This document shows, in pieces, positions 31,679-39,888 of a stretch of DNA of 53,151 nt; positions within the stretch are counted from its first letter, which is position 1, and the number at the start of each line of letters is the position of its first letter. The notes under the pieces were generated by a model. The model did not search any database, was not told where the DNA came from, and worked only from the letters and a program-made list of their open reading frames with translations. Both the position numbers and the translations under genes were made by a program. This stretch comes from Actinomycetota bacterium (GTDB taxonomy: Bacteria > Actinomycetota > UBA4738 > HRBIN12). The stretch is from NCBI GenBank assembly GCA_005885325.1, contig VAYX01000015.1:1-53151 (forward strand). Direction: 5' to 3'.

Positions 31679-32629
31679 TCAGGTGGTCGAAGACGGCCCG
31701 GGGGGCCCGGGCGGGGGGGCACCGGCGAGGGGCGGGGGCGCGGGAGGAAGAGAGGCTTCCCCTTGAGGCCGCCGAGGCCCCATGCCGCCCACGAACAGGG
31801 CCGCCGCGAGCAGGAGGATCCCGGCGGCGAGGGCGGCGATCGCTCCGCCCGTCGAGTCGCCGGCGTGCTCGACGACGATCCCACCAGAGACCAGGAGGAG
31901 CCCCGCGATGCCCAGCCCCTGCACGGGGCTATCCCCGAGCCACTCCCCCAGCACCAGCAGGCCCCCGGCCGTGGCCAAGGAGAGCAACTCGCCCGCGACG
32001 CGGGTCCGGGTGAACAGCAGCGGTCCAACGATCGCCGCGATCGAACCGAGCACCATCCCGGTTCGAACCGGCCCCACGATCCGGCGGATGGCCAGGAACA
32101 GCCACACGCCCCCGAAAGCCCAGATCAGCATGGCCATCCCGGTCAGGTCGGGGATCCCGAAGTACGACGGCTCCGGGAACACCATCGACACCAGGACGGC
32201 GAGCAGCGCCAGGAACAGGAAGACCTCCTGGAGGCTCCGCCGGAGGTGCAACCAGAGCACGGCGCCGATAGCCACGCCCAGGAGGGACGACACGATCGCT
32301 CCCCCACGTCCGTCGAGCCCCGCGATCTCCCCGATAAAGATGGTGACGGCGACGGACCAGGCCTCTGCGCCGCCGAACCACAGGACGCTCCGCATCCGAA
32401 GGCCCCGCTCCGCAGGATGAAGGCCGAACAGGTACCCCGTCCCCAGCAGCCCGGCCGCGACGACCAGAGCGATGGCCAGCGCTCCACCCTCCGAGAGGTC
32501 CTGGATCTGCGCCGCGGCCGCCAAGGTAGCGGCGGCGCCCACGGCCGCGCCGATGTACCCGAGGATCTCGACGGCCGTCTCCTTCGTCACCACCGACGGC
32601 CTCTGCTGTGCGCCTGCCCCTGGGTCCAT
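31679..32629 (-). CDS. Polytopic membrane protein of unknown function
   Basis: The 316-residue protein has about nine or ten hydrophobic segments, for example ALAIALVVAAGLLGTGYLFG, EVFLFLALLAVLVSMVF, LTGMAMLIWAFGGVWLFLAI and ALAAGILLLAAALFVGG. The C-terminal 30 residues are Pro-rich (PPAPPPLAGAPPPGPPGP) and probably cytoplasmic or disordered. I see no transport or enzyme signature; the general look recalls DUF2157-like membrane proteins, but that is a weak impression. It is divergent from the Fe-S oxidoreductase, with 75 bases between starts. Confidence 0.7.
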   Translation of the reverse strand: MDPGAGAQQRPSVVTKETAVEILGYIGAAVGAAATLAAAAQIQDLSEGGALAIALVVAAGLLGTGYLFGLHPAERGLRMRSVLWFGGAEAWSVAVTIFIGEIAGLDGRGGAIVSSLLGVAIGAVLWLHLRRSLQEVFLFLALLAVLVSMVFPEPSYFGIPDLTGMAMLIWAFGGVWLFLAIRRIVGPVRTGMVLGSIAAIVGPLLFTRTRVAGELLSLATAGGLLVLGEWLGDSPVQGLGIAGLLLVSGGIVVEHAGDSTGGAIAALAAGILLLAAALFVGGMGPRRPQGEASLPPAPPPLAGAPPPGPPGPSSTT

Positions 32630-32704
32630 GACCTCTGCCGATCATGGCGCGGCCCGAGCCCGAGTCAACGACCGGCCGTCGATTCCGCATACACTCGCCC
32701 CTTG

Positions 32705-34720
32705 ATGCTCCTGCCTGCGGCGATCCTCCTGGCGCTCGTTGCCGCGGCCGTGGGACTCTTCGCCCGCCGGGCCCGCCTGCTGTACCGGTTGGTGCGCCTG
32801 GGCCGGCCGGTGGACCGAACGACTGACGTGCCGGTCAGGCTGGAGCGCGAAATGACCGTGGTGCTCGGCCAGCGAAAGCTGCTCCAGCGTCTGCTGCCGG
32901 GGCTGATGCATGCCTTCATCTTCTGGGGCTTCCTGGTCCTTCTGACCACGATCGTCGAGGCCATGGGCCAGGCCGTGGACCCGGACTTCGCCCTGCCGCT
33001 GATCGGCCACAGCGGGTGGCTCGGGTTGCTGCAGGACCTGTTCGCCGTCCTGGTGGTCGTCGGCGTCTGCCTGGCCTTCGCCATCCGCAAGGTCCAGCGG
33101 CCGGAGCGGTTCGTGGGCAGCCACATGCAGGAGGCCGACCTCATCCTGGTGTGGATCCTCGGCATCATGCTCACGCTGTTCGCGCTGAACGCGGTGCGGA
33201 TCGCCCGGGGAATGGCCGAGGCCCCTGCGGCCTGGACGCCGATCTCGCACGGGCTCGCTCGTGCGTTCGACCCCATGAGCCCGGCGGTGCTCCGCCTTTA
33301 CGAACCGTTCTTCCTCTGGATGCACCTCCTGCTCATCCTGGGGTTCCTGGTCTACATCCCGTATTCCAAGCACCTGCACATCCTGACCAGCTCCATCAAC
33401 GTGTTCTTCTCGAACACCAAGCCTCGGGGGTACCTGACGCCGCTGCGGATCGACGTGGACGCCCCCGACTCCGACGAGATCCGGCTCGGCGCCGCGACGG
33501 TCGAGGACCTCACGTGGAAGGAGGCACTGGACCTCTATGCCTGCACCGAATGCGGAAGATGTCAGAGCGCGTGTCCGGCATGGAACACGGGGAAACCGCT
33601 CTCGCCGAAGCTCCTGATCATGAACCTGCGGGACCACCTGTTCGAGGAAGGGCCGAAGATCCTCGATGCCGGAAGGACCTCGAGCGAGATCCAGAGGACC
33701 CCGCTCGTCCCGGAGGTCATCGACGAGGAGGTCCTGTGGGCCTGCACGACGTGCGGCGCGTGCATGCAGGAGTGTCCCGTGGACATCGAGCACATCGACC
33801 ACATCATCGACCTCCGCCGGAACCTGGTGATGGGTGAGTCTCGGTTCCCTCCCGAGTCGGCCGCGCTGCTTCGGAACCTGGAGACCGCCGGCAACCCGTG
33901 GGGCCAGCCTCAGTCGCAGCGCGCCGCGTGGGCCGAGGGGATGGATGTACCCCTGCTCGCCCAGGGCGAGCAGGCTCCCGAGTTCCTGTACTGGGTGGGA
34001 TGCGCCGGCTCGTTCGACGACCGGGCCCGCGGGGTCTCGCGCGCCGTGGCCGGCCTCCTGCGGGACGCCGGGGTGTCGTTCGCCATCCTCGGCCCGCAGG
34101 AGCTGTGCACCGGCGACCCGGCCCGCCGCATCGGGAACGAGTACCTGTTCCAGACGCTGGCGGAGCAGAACGTGGCCACGCTGGACGGCTCGGGCGTCAC
34201 CAAGATCGTGGCCAACTGCCCCCACTGCTTCAACACGCTCCGCAACGAGTACCCGGACTACGGCGGCCGGTACGAGGTGCTCCATCACACCCAGCTGCTC
34301 GCCCAGCTGGTCGACGAGGGCCGCATCCGACCCACGCAGCGGGTGCGCGCGCTTCTCGCCTATCACGACCCCTGCTACCTGGGACGGCACAACGACATCT
34401 ATGGGGAGCCCCGGCAGGTCCTGGAAACGGTCCCCGGCCTGTCCACCGTGGAGATGCCCCGCCATGGGAGCCGGGGCCTGTGCTGCGGAGCGGGGGGAGC
34501 CCGGATGTGGATGGAGGAGCGGATCGGCAAGCGCATCAACCGGGAGCGTATGGACGAGGCCGCCTCCACCGGCGCGGACATGGTCGGCGTGGCGTGCCCC
34601 TATTGCCTCGTGATGCTGGATGACGGGGCGCGGGCACGGGGCGACGAGATCGAGGTCGCCGACGTCGCGCAGGTCCTGGCCATGGCCACGTCCGGGGAAC
34701 GCCTAGTCCCTTCGGAGTAG
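32705..34720 (+). CDS. HdrD/GlpC-type Fe-S oxidoreductase fused to a NarI-like haem b membrane domain
   Basis: The 671-residue protein joins two parts. Residues 1-230 form about five or six membrane helices with His residues suited to haem b ligation (LMHAFIFWGFLVLL, LPLIGHSGW, MHLLLILGFLVYIPYSKHLH), like the gamma subunit of nitrate reductase. A cytoplasmic part follows with two [4Fe-4S] motifs, CTECGRCQSACP from Cys280 and CTTCGACMQECP from Cys347. Two CCG-type domains complete it (YWVGCAGSFDD, NCPHCFNTL, HDPCYLGRHN, GLCCGAGGARMWM, ACPYCLVML), as in heterodisulfide reductase HdrD. Such fusions probably pass electrons between a soluble donor such as ETF and menaquinone. No etf genes are nearby. 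The ATG at 32705 is used; the much longer open frame upstream runs antisense through the neighbouring gene. Confidence 0.88.
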   Translation: MLLPAAILLALVAAAVGLFARRARLLYRLVRLGRPVDRTTDVPVRLEREMTVVLGQRKLLQRLLPGLMHAFIFWGFLVLLTTIVEAMGQAVDPDFALPLIGHSGWLGLLQDLFAVLVVVGVCLAFAIRKVQRPERFVGSHMQEADLILVWILGIMLTLFALNAVRIARGMAEAPAAWTPISHGLARAFDPMSPAVLRLYEPFFLWMHLLLILGFLVYIPYSKHLHILTSSINVFFSNTKPRGYLTPLRIDVDAPDSDEIRLGAATVEDLTWKEALDLYACTECGRCQSACPAWNTGKPLSPKLLIMNLRDHLFEEGPKILDAGRTSSEIQRTPLVPEVIDEEVLWACTTCGACMQECPVDIEHIDHIIDLRRNLVMGESRFPPESAALLRNLETAGNPWGQPQSQRAAWAEGMDVPLLAQGEQAPEFLYWVGCAGSFDDRARGVSRAVAGLLRDAGVSFAILGPQELCTGDPARRIGNEYLFQTLAEQNVATLDGSGVTKIVANCPHCFNTLRNEYPDYGGRYEVLHHTQLLAQLVDEGRIRPTQRVRALLAYHDPCYLGRHNDIYGEPRQVLETVPGLSTVEMPRHGSRGLCCGAGGARMWMEERIGKRINRERMDEAASTGADMVGVACPYCLVMLDDGARARGDEIEVADVAQVLAMATSGERLVPSE

Positions 34721-34812
34721 CCCCCCTTCCGACCTCGGCCGTTCCCTTGGGCCGACCGGTTCGCGCTCGCCGAGCCTCGCCGCCCCCGCCCCATGGCTTG
34801 CGTCAGCGCCGG

Positions 34813-34944
34813 CGGTTCAAGCGCGACCTCGAACCGTCCGAAGGAAGAACTAGACCGAACGGCTTGGCTTGGTCGAACGGACGACCCCCGGTGTCGTCCG
34901 CGGTGGCAAAGGCGAGAGGCAGGCAGCACGGCTGTGGGCCGTGC
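34813..34944 (+). promoter_or_regulatory. Hairpin-rich leader upstream of the two-component genes
   Basis: In the 246 bases between the Fe-S gene and the kinase start I can draw three stems. CGGTTC/GAACCG is at 34813-34836. CGGACGAC/GTCGTCCG (8 pairs, 7-base loop) is at 34878-34900. GCACGGC/GCCGTGC (7 pairs, 5-base loop) is at 34926-34944, just before the ribosome site. I cannot match them to a known riboswitch. They may form a structured 5' leader or, for one of them, a terminator of the upstream gene. Confidence 0.4.
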
Positions 34945-34966
34945 CGGCCGAGAAGGAAGGGAACGG

Positions 34967-35938
34967 GTGGAGACAGCTGTCGTCCACGAGGCCGACGAGG
35001 CCGCCGAATGCCGGCGCCTCGCCGAGCTTTTGAACCTCGACGCCGTGGGCCTCCTTCGAAGGGGCGCGTCCACCCGCAGGATCGCATGGTGGGCCGCGCC
35101 GGGATCGGGGCCACTTCCGCTTCACCTCGACGACGTGCTCGAAGGGCGGGCCGAGGGCTGGATCGCATGCCCCCGCGGTGACGACCTGGTGTTCGCCCGC
35201 CTCACGCCGAAATCTTCCGTCCGCTCTGTCGCGGCGCTGCGAGGGATGCTCTCCTCGCTCGCCGGCGACTTGCCCTCAGTTTCGGACGGTCTCGACGACC
35301 CATACGCGAGGGAGCGAACCCGGTGGGCCTATGCGATCCACGATGGCCTCACGCAGGTCGTGACGGCGTCGGTACTTGAGCTGGAATGGATGGCCAGGCG
35401 GGTCGAGCTCGACCCCACGCAGGTCACGGCGATCCTGGCCGAGGCGGCGACCGAGATGCGACGAGCCCTGGAGGAGATCCGCCGGATGCTGGCCGCCCTG
35501 TCGCCCGATGGATCGCCGCAGGAGGGATCGCCCCAGGAGGAACCGCTCGAGCTGGTCGTGCAGAAGGTGCTGGAGCGGTGGCGGCTTCCCGCCTCGTGGT
35601 CGATCGAGGGCGACCTCGGCGCCGTGCACGGTCCGGTGCTCCAGGCGGCCTCCTCGGTCATCAGGGAAGGGGTGGCCAACGCGGCCAAGCACTCGGCCTC
35701 GAAGGATGTGGCCGTGAGGGTCCAGGCGACACCTCAGCGCGTCGAGGTGCACGTGGAGGACCGGGGACGGGGCTTCCAGGCGTCCCCCCGCGAGCTGGAG
35801 GACGGCCATCTGGGCCTGGAGATGATGCGACGCCTGGTGGCGGAGGTGCGCGGCACCCTCGACATCGAATCGTCCCCGGGGCGTGGGACTCGGGTGGTCG
35901 CCCGGCTACCCGTCGACGAGCGAGGAGACGAACCGTGA
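34967..35938 (+). CDS. Soluble sensor histidine kinase (HisKA_3 / NarX-DegS type)
   Basis: The 323-residue kinase has no membrane helix. The first 105 residues form an unrecognised input region. The HisKA_3 box is RWAYAIHDGLTQVVTASVLE with phospho-acceptor His125. The ATP-binding domain shows the N box VIREGVANAAKHSAS, then HVEDRGRGF and GHLGLEMMRRLVAEV, GRGTRVVARLP. The GTG at 34967 follows GGAAGGG by about 5 bases and is preferred over an in-frame ATG at 34793, which would put the hairpin region into the protein. The stop overlaps the next start as GTGA, so it pairs with the NarL-type regulator. Confidence 0.87.
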   Translation: METAVVHEADEAAECRRLAELLNLDAVGLLRRGASTRRIAWWAAPGSGPLPLHLDDVLEGRAEGWIACPRGDDLVFARLTPKSSVRSVAALRGMLSSLAGDLPSVSDGLDDPYARERTRWAYAIHDGLTQVVTASVLELEWMARRVELDPTQVTAILAEAATEMRRALEEIRRMLAALSPDGSPQEGSPQEEPLELVVQKVLERWRLPASWSIEGDLGAVHGPVLQAASSVIREGVANAAKHSASKDVAVRVQATPQRVEVHVEDRGRGFQASPRELEDGHLGLEMMRRLVAEVRGTLDIESSPGRGTRVVARLPVDERGDEP

Positions 35939-36642
35939 GGATCATGATCGTTGACGATCACGCGCTGGTGCGTCGCGGCATGGCTCATGTCGTGCGCGAA
36001 TGCTTCGGCGACGCGGACGTCGAGGAGACGGCTGGGGCGGACGAGGCCCTTCGGGTGATGGAGGCCGACCCGGTCGACATCGCCCTCGTCGACGTGCGGA
36101 TGCCGAACACCGACGGCCTCGAGCTGCTTCACGATCTGCGGACGAGATGGCCCACGGTCCCCGTGATCGTGCTGACCACGTTCGACCATGCACATTACGT
36201 GCGGCGAGCCTTGGCCGAAGGCGCCGCGGGGTATCTGCTGAAGGACGCGACGCCGGAGGACCTGGAGCAGGCCATCAAGGTGGCGATCTCGGGTGGCGGA
36301 AACGTCCTGTCACCCAGGGTCATCCAGAACCTGTTCGACGCCATGGAGGTGGGAGGCGGCGACAAGAACGAGTCGCACAGCCGCCCCTCGACCAGCCTGA
36401 CGCAGCGAGAGACCGACATCCTGGCCCTGCTGGCCGAGGGAAAGAGCAACCGGGACATCTCCCGGGCCCTGTTCCTGTCCGAGAAGACCGTCAAGGCGCA
36501 CCTCGCCGCGGTCTTCCGGAAGCTCGGCGTGAGCAACCGGACGCAGGCCGCCATGGCTGCGGTATCGATGGGGATCGGTCCCACGCCGTTCGCGATGGAC
36601 CCGGAGGACGTCGAGCCCTCCAACGCAACGACTCATCGGTGA
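35935..36642 (+). CDS. NarL/LuxR family response regulator
   Basis: The 235-residue regulator has a receiver domain with Asp pair in IMIVDDHALVRRGMA, phospho-acceptor Asp53 in IALVDVRMPNTDGLEL, Thr in VIVLTTFD and Lys in GYLLKDATPEDLEQ. The LuxR-type helix-turn-helix is at about residues 157-215 (LTQRETDILALLAEGKSNRD, LFLSEKTVKAHLAAVFRKLG). It is coupled to the kinase gene by a 4-base overlap and is the partner regulator by position. Target genes are unknown; the HEAT-repeat gene lies 139 bases downstream on the same strand. Confidence 0.93.
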   Translation: MRIMIVDDHALVRRGMAHVVRECFGDADVEETAGADEALRVMEADPVDIALVDVRMPNTDGLELLHDLRTRWPTVPVIVLTTFDHAHYVRRALAEGAAGYLLKDATPEDLEQAIKVAISGGGNVLSPRVIQNLFDAMEVGGGDKNESHSRPSTSLTQRETDILALLAEGKSNRDISRALFLSEKTVKAHLAAVFRKLGVSNRTQAAMAAVSMGIGPTPFAMDPEDVEPSNATTHR

Positions 36643-36659
36643 CCCTCCCGTGGTCACCG
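36637..36659 (+). terminator. Hairpin spanning the stop codon of the response regulator gene
   Basis: Perfect 8-base arms CGGTGACC and GGTCACCG with a 7-base loop; the TGA stop (36640-36642) lies in the left arm. No U tract follows. It may end the two-component transcript, or attenuate read-through into the HEAT-repeat gene. Confidence 0.45.
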
Positions 36660-36781
36660 GGATGCCGGCGGCTGTGAGCAGTGGATCCGGGCCCGCCCCG
36701 AACGACTCGGGTATGGCCGGGGATCGAAGGCGGGCGCCCCGATCGACGAGCGGGAACCGGACGGCCGGAGGCGGCAGATAG

Positions 36782-39700
36782 ATGGAGCGCAAGCAGGGTC
36801 TGATCGGTGGCCTCCTCGGCCAGAAGGGAGAGGATGGATCCGAGGGCCACGACGCCTCCTCCGGCAAGGCCGGGGGCTCCGATGCGGGCGGCTCCCCCCC
36901 GAAGGGCAAGCGAGTCGACGCGTACGAGGAGGACTGGTACCGGAGCTTGAAGGCGCTCGCCGAGCGCCGCGCCCAGATGGCCGAGGAGGACGACGAGGAG
37001 GCCCCCGCGGCATCCGAGCCCTCCGATGAGCCCCCATCCGACCAGGAGCCGCCGGCCGAGGAGGAGCTCGAGCAGCTTGCGGCCGAGATCGGGGAGCCCC
37101 CGGCCGAGGTCCTTGAACCGGACGCCGCCGCGCCGGAACCGTCGGAGCAGCCGGCTGCCGCCGCGCCCGAACCCTCGGACCAGCCCGTCGCAGCTGAGCT
37201 CGAGGCCGTCGAGGCGCCTCAGCCCGAGGATCCCGACAGCCCTGAGCCCGTCGAGCCGGTTCGCGCCGAAGCGGCCGAACCGGTCGAGGCGGTCGAGGCG
37301 GTCGAAGCGGTCGAGGCGGTCGAGGCGGTCGAAGCGGGCGAAGCGGTCGAATCGATCGAGGCAGTCGAAGCCGCCCACGCTGTCGAGGTTGTGGCCAGCT
37401 CGGAAGCCGAGATGGTCCCGATCGAGGCGCAGGCAGCCGCCCCCGAAGCGGAGCCCGAGTCAGAGCCCGAGCCAGAGCCCGCCGAGGCGTCGCTCAACGC
37501 TCGCGATCCCGAGCAGCGGCGCCTTGCCCTCCGGGAGCTCGCCGAGCGCGGCCTGGGCGACGGTGAGCTCGAGCAGGTCATGGGGTTGGTGCTCGACCCC
37601 GACCAGCAGGTCCGCCGGCTGGCTCTGGAGGTCCTGTCGACCCGGGCCGACCGCGTGGACGATGCCACCATCAGGCAGGCACTCATGGACCCGGCCGATC
37701 AGGTTCGGGCGACGGCGGTTCGATTGGCGGCCGAACGTGGATCTCGCGATCTCGTCCTCCTGGCTCCGTTGGTCGCCGCACGGCGCTGGCCGCTCACCCA
37801 GGCGGCGGCGCTCGACCTGCTCCCCGAGCTCCTGGCATCGACGTCGACCCTCGGCGAGACCGAGCTCGATCTCCTCCTCACCTCGATCGGCGAGATGGAC
37901 TCCCCCCCGACGATGGAGGAAGGGCCGTCGATCGCCCGGCTGAGCCGGGCCGCCGGCATCTCGCGCCTCGTCGGCAGCCTGTCGCTGCCCGACGTCAGGC
38001 GTCTGGGAGCCGTCCGGATCCTGGTCGAGGGCGAGGAGGCGCCCGAGATCCTTCGCGCGCTGGCAACCCTTGTCTCGGATCCGCTGGACGAGATCCGCGA
38101 GGTCGCGGAGGTCGCCGCGGACGCCATCGGGCGGACCGACGATCCCATCGGCGGATCGGAGTTCTTCGAAGACGCGCCCCTTGCTCCCGCGGAGGCCGAA
38201 CGCATCGCCTCGCTCGCCCGTTCGTTGCGCGATGCGGACGAGGCGGTCCGCCATCTGGCACGGTCGGGTCTGGGTGGGGTGGAGCGGAACCGGGTCCTCG
38301 CCTGGGCCCGCGAGGCTATGCACACGGGTGACCTGGATACGGCCTCCGCCGCAGCGGAGACCGTGGGTGCGCTTCGCCTTTACGAGATCGGGGTGGACAT
38401 CCTGAACCGCGCGATCGAGCTTCCACTCGAGGCGCGCGAGCCGTTCCTGAAGGCCCTGGCTCGGGTGCGGCTGGAGGACCTGGTCGGCCTGCTGGGGCAG
38501 GTCGACGAATCTCGCAAGCCCGAAGCGATCCGGGTGCTCTGGAACTCGTCCGGTCCGCCCGTCCTGCCCCACCTTCGGGCCCATCTCGACGACCCCTCGA
38601 TCCCGGTCCGTATGGCGGTCCTCGAGGTGATGGGTGAATCCGGCGACCCCAGCTGTGTCGACGTCGCGCGGTTCGTGCTGGAGACCGATCAATCGCCCCC
38701 CCTTCGAGCCGCAGCCGTCCGCGTGATCGCGCGGGCCAACATCGATGCCTCCGCCGCGATGACCCGCGCGATGGGCGACGCCGATCCGATCGTCCGGGCG
38801 GCGGCGCTGGAGGAGTTGACGCCCGACCTTGGTCGGGAGGCCGAACCTTTCCTTCTCCGCGGATTGTCCGACGGCGACGAACCGGTCCGGCGCGCCGCCA
38901 TGAACCAGCTCGCTTCGAGGGAGGACAACGACCACGAGTTCGTGTGGTCGGCCTTTCGCCAGTGCAGGCCGGAGGAGCGGAACGAGCTCGGCTCGGTGTT
39001 CTCCTACTCCAACCAGGCCGCCCTGACCGAGCTCGCCCTGATGCATTACGGCTCGCCGGACCATGAGGAACGGGTGCTCGCGCTGGAGCTCGCTGGATGG
39101 AGCAGGAGCCAGGCGTGCCTTGAGGCATCGATCCAGTCCCTCCAGGATCCCGTCCCCGCGGTGCGGGCGGCGGCCGCGGCGGCACTCGGGCGACTCCGCG
39201 ACACGTCTGCGGTGCGGGCGCTCGGCAATGCGATCGAGGACCCGTTCCCCGAGGTTCGGGTTGAGGCCGTGCGAGCCCTGGGCGTCATCGACGACGAGGC
39301 GGTGCTCGGATTCCTGGTGGCCGCGCTCCAAGATGCCGACGGCGGGGTCCGAACGGTTGCGAGTGAGGTCCTCACCCAGTGGAGCTCCCCCGCGGTGGCG
39401 AAGCGGCTGGCCGGTGTCCTGGCCGTTCCCAATCTGCGCGGTGCCGCCACTGAGCTCTTGAAGAAGATCGGCCCGTCGTCGCAGGAGCTGCTCATCGACG
39501 TGCTGCTCCACGGGAGCGCCGAGGTGGTGCCCATCGTGGGCGGCTTGCTCGGCGACATCGTCGGGGTCGACCGGCTCGCCGGGCGACTGGGCTCCACGGA
39601 GGCCGACACCCGCCTGCGAGCGGTCGAAGGGATCGGTGCGATCGGCGGACCCGAGGCCATCGACGCCCTGATCGGCGTGCTCTCAGACCCGGACGAGCGC

Positions 39701-39865
39701 ATCCGGCTCCGCGCCACGCGGTTCCTGGCGGCACTGGGGGATCCGCGGGGGGCGCAAGCCATCGTCGATGCCGCGCTCAACGACCCCGTGCCGGAAATCG
39801 TCGCCGCAGCCGAGGAAGCGCTCATCCGGCTGGGCGTCCGCTCGGGCGACCCTCAAGTCGCCTGA
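36782..39865 (+). CDS. Large HEAT-repeat protein with acidic, repetitive N-terminal region
   Basis: The 1027-residue protein has no signal peptide. Residues 1-45 are polar (MERKQGLIGGLLGQKGEDGS), then VDAYEEDWYRSLKALAERRA. About 75-235 is an acidic low-complexity region rich in Glu, Pro and Ala, with Val-Glu-Ala units and a Glu-Pro run. From about 235 to the end it is a chain of helical HEAT/PBS-lyase-like repeats, marked by recurring phrases such as DPDQQVRRLALEVLSTRA, DPADQVRATAVRLAAER, DDPSIPVRMAVLEVMGESGD, DPVPAVRAAAAAALGRLRDT, DPFPEVRVEAVRALGVIDDE and DPDERIRLRATRFLAALGDP. HEAT chains usually form protein-binding scaffolds. I know of no described family with this exact layout; there is no enzyme domain. 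It begins 139 bases after the response regulator. Confidence 0.85.
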   Translation: MERKQGLIGGLLGQKGEDGSEGHDASSGKAGGSDAGGSPPKGKRVDAYEEDWYRSLKALAERRAQMAEEDDEEAPAASEPSDEPPSDQEPPAEEELEQLAAEIGEPPAEVLEPDAAAPEPSEQPAAAAPEPSDQPVAAELEAVEAPQPEDPDSPEPVEPVRAEAAEPVEAVEAVEAVEAVEAVEAGEAVESIEAVEAAHAVEVVASSEAEMVPIEAQAAAPEAEPESEPEPEPAEASLNARDPEQRRLALRELAERGLGDGELEQVMGLVLDPDQQVRRLALEVLSTRADRVDDATIRQALMDPADQVRATAVRLAAERGSRDLVLLAPLVAARRWPLTQAAALDLLPELLASTSTLGETELDLLLTSIGEMDSPPTMEEGPSIARLSRAAGISRLVGSLSLPDVRRLGAVRILVEGEEAPEILRALATLVSDPLDEIREVAEVAADAIGRTDDPIGGSEFFEDAPLAPAEAERIASLARSLRDADEAVRHLARSGLGGVERNRVLAWAREAMHTGDLDTASAAAETVGALRLYEIGVDILNRAIELPLEAREPFLKALARVRLEDLVGLLGQVDESRKPEAIRVLWNSSGPPVLPHLRAHLDDPSIPVRMAVLEVMGESGDPSCVDVARFVLETDQSPPLRAAAVRVIARANIDASAAMTRAMGDADPIVRAAALEELTPDLGREAEPFLLRGLSDGDEPVRRAAMNQLASREDNDHEFVWSAFRQCRPEERNELGSVFSYSNQAALTELALMHYGSPDHEERVLALELAGWSRSQACLEASIQSLQDPVPAVRAAAAAALGRLRDTSAVRALGNAIEDPFPEVRVEAVRALGVIDDEAVLGFLVAALQDADGGVRTVASEVLTQWSSPAVAKRLAGVLAVPNLRGAATELLKKIGPSSQELLIDVLLHGSAEVVPIVGGLLGDIVGVDRLAGRLGSTEADTRLRAVEGIGAIGGPEAIDALIGVLSDPDERIRLRATRFLAALGDPRGAQAIVDAALNDPVPEIVAAAEEALIRLGVRSGDPQVA
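37278..37372 (+). repeat. Degenerate 9-base tandem repeat coding for Val-Glu-Ala units
   Basis: About ten copies of the unit GCGGTCGAG and near variants (GCGGTCGAA, GCGGGCGAA, TCGATCGAG) run in frame and code for repeated VEA triplets within residues 166-197 of the HEAT protein. The length is a multiple of three throughout, so copy number changes would keep the frame. Confidence 0.85.
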
Positions 39866-39872
39866 GCGGGAA

Positions 39873-39888
39873 GCGCCGCCTGCGGCGT
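39873..39888. terminator. Short hairpin between convergent HEAT-repeat gene and dcd
   Basis: CGCCG and CGGCG pair around CCTG in the 22 bases between the two stop codons, with an outer G-T pair. As a palindrome it could act for both converging transcripts. There is no U tract on either side. Confidence 0.35.

Noticed and set aside
31610..32704. Extension of the Fe-S oxidoreductase frame 365 codons upstream
   Set aside because: This part is Arg/Gly/Pro-rich, lies antisense to a membrane protein gene, and precedes a clear family start at ATG 32705.
36782..39865. Phycobilisome lyase function for the HEAT-repeat protein
   Set aside because: PBS-lyase-like HEAT repeats are widespread scaffolds and nothing in the window suggests phycobilins.
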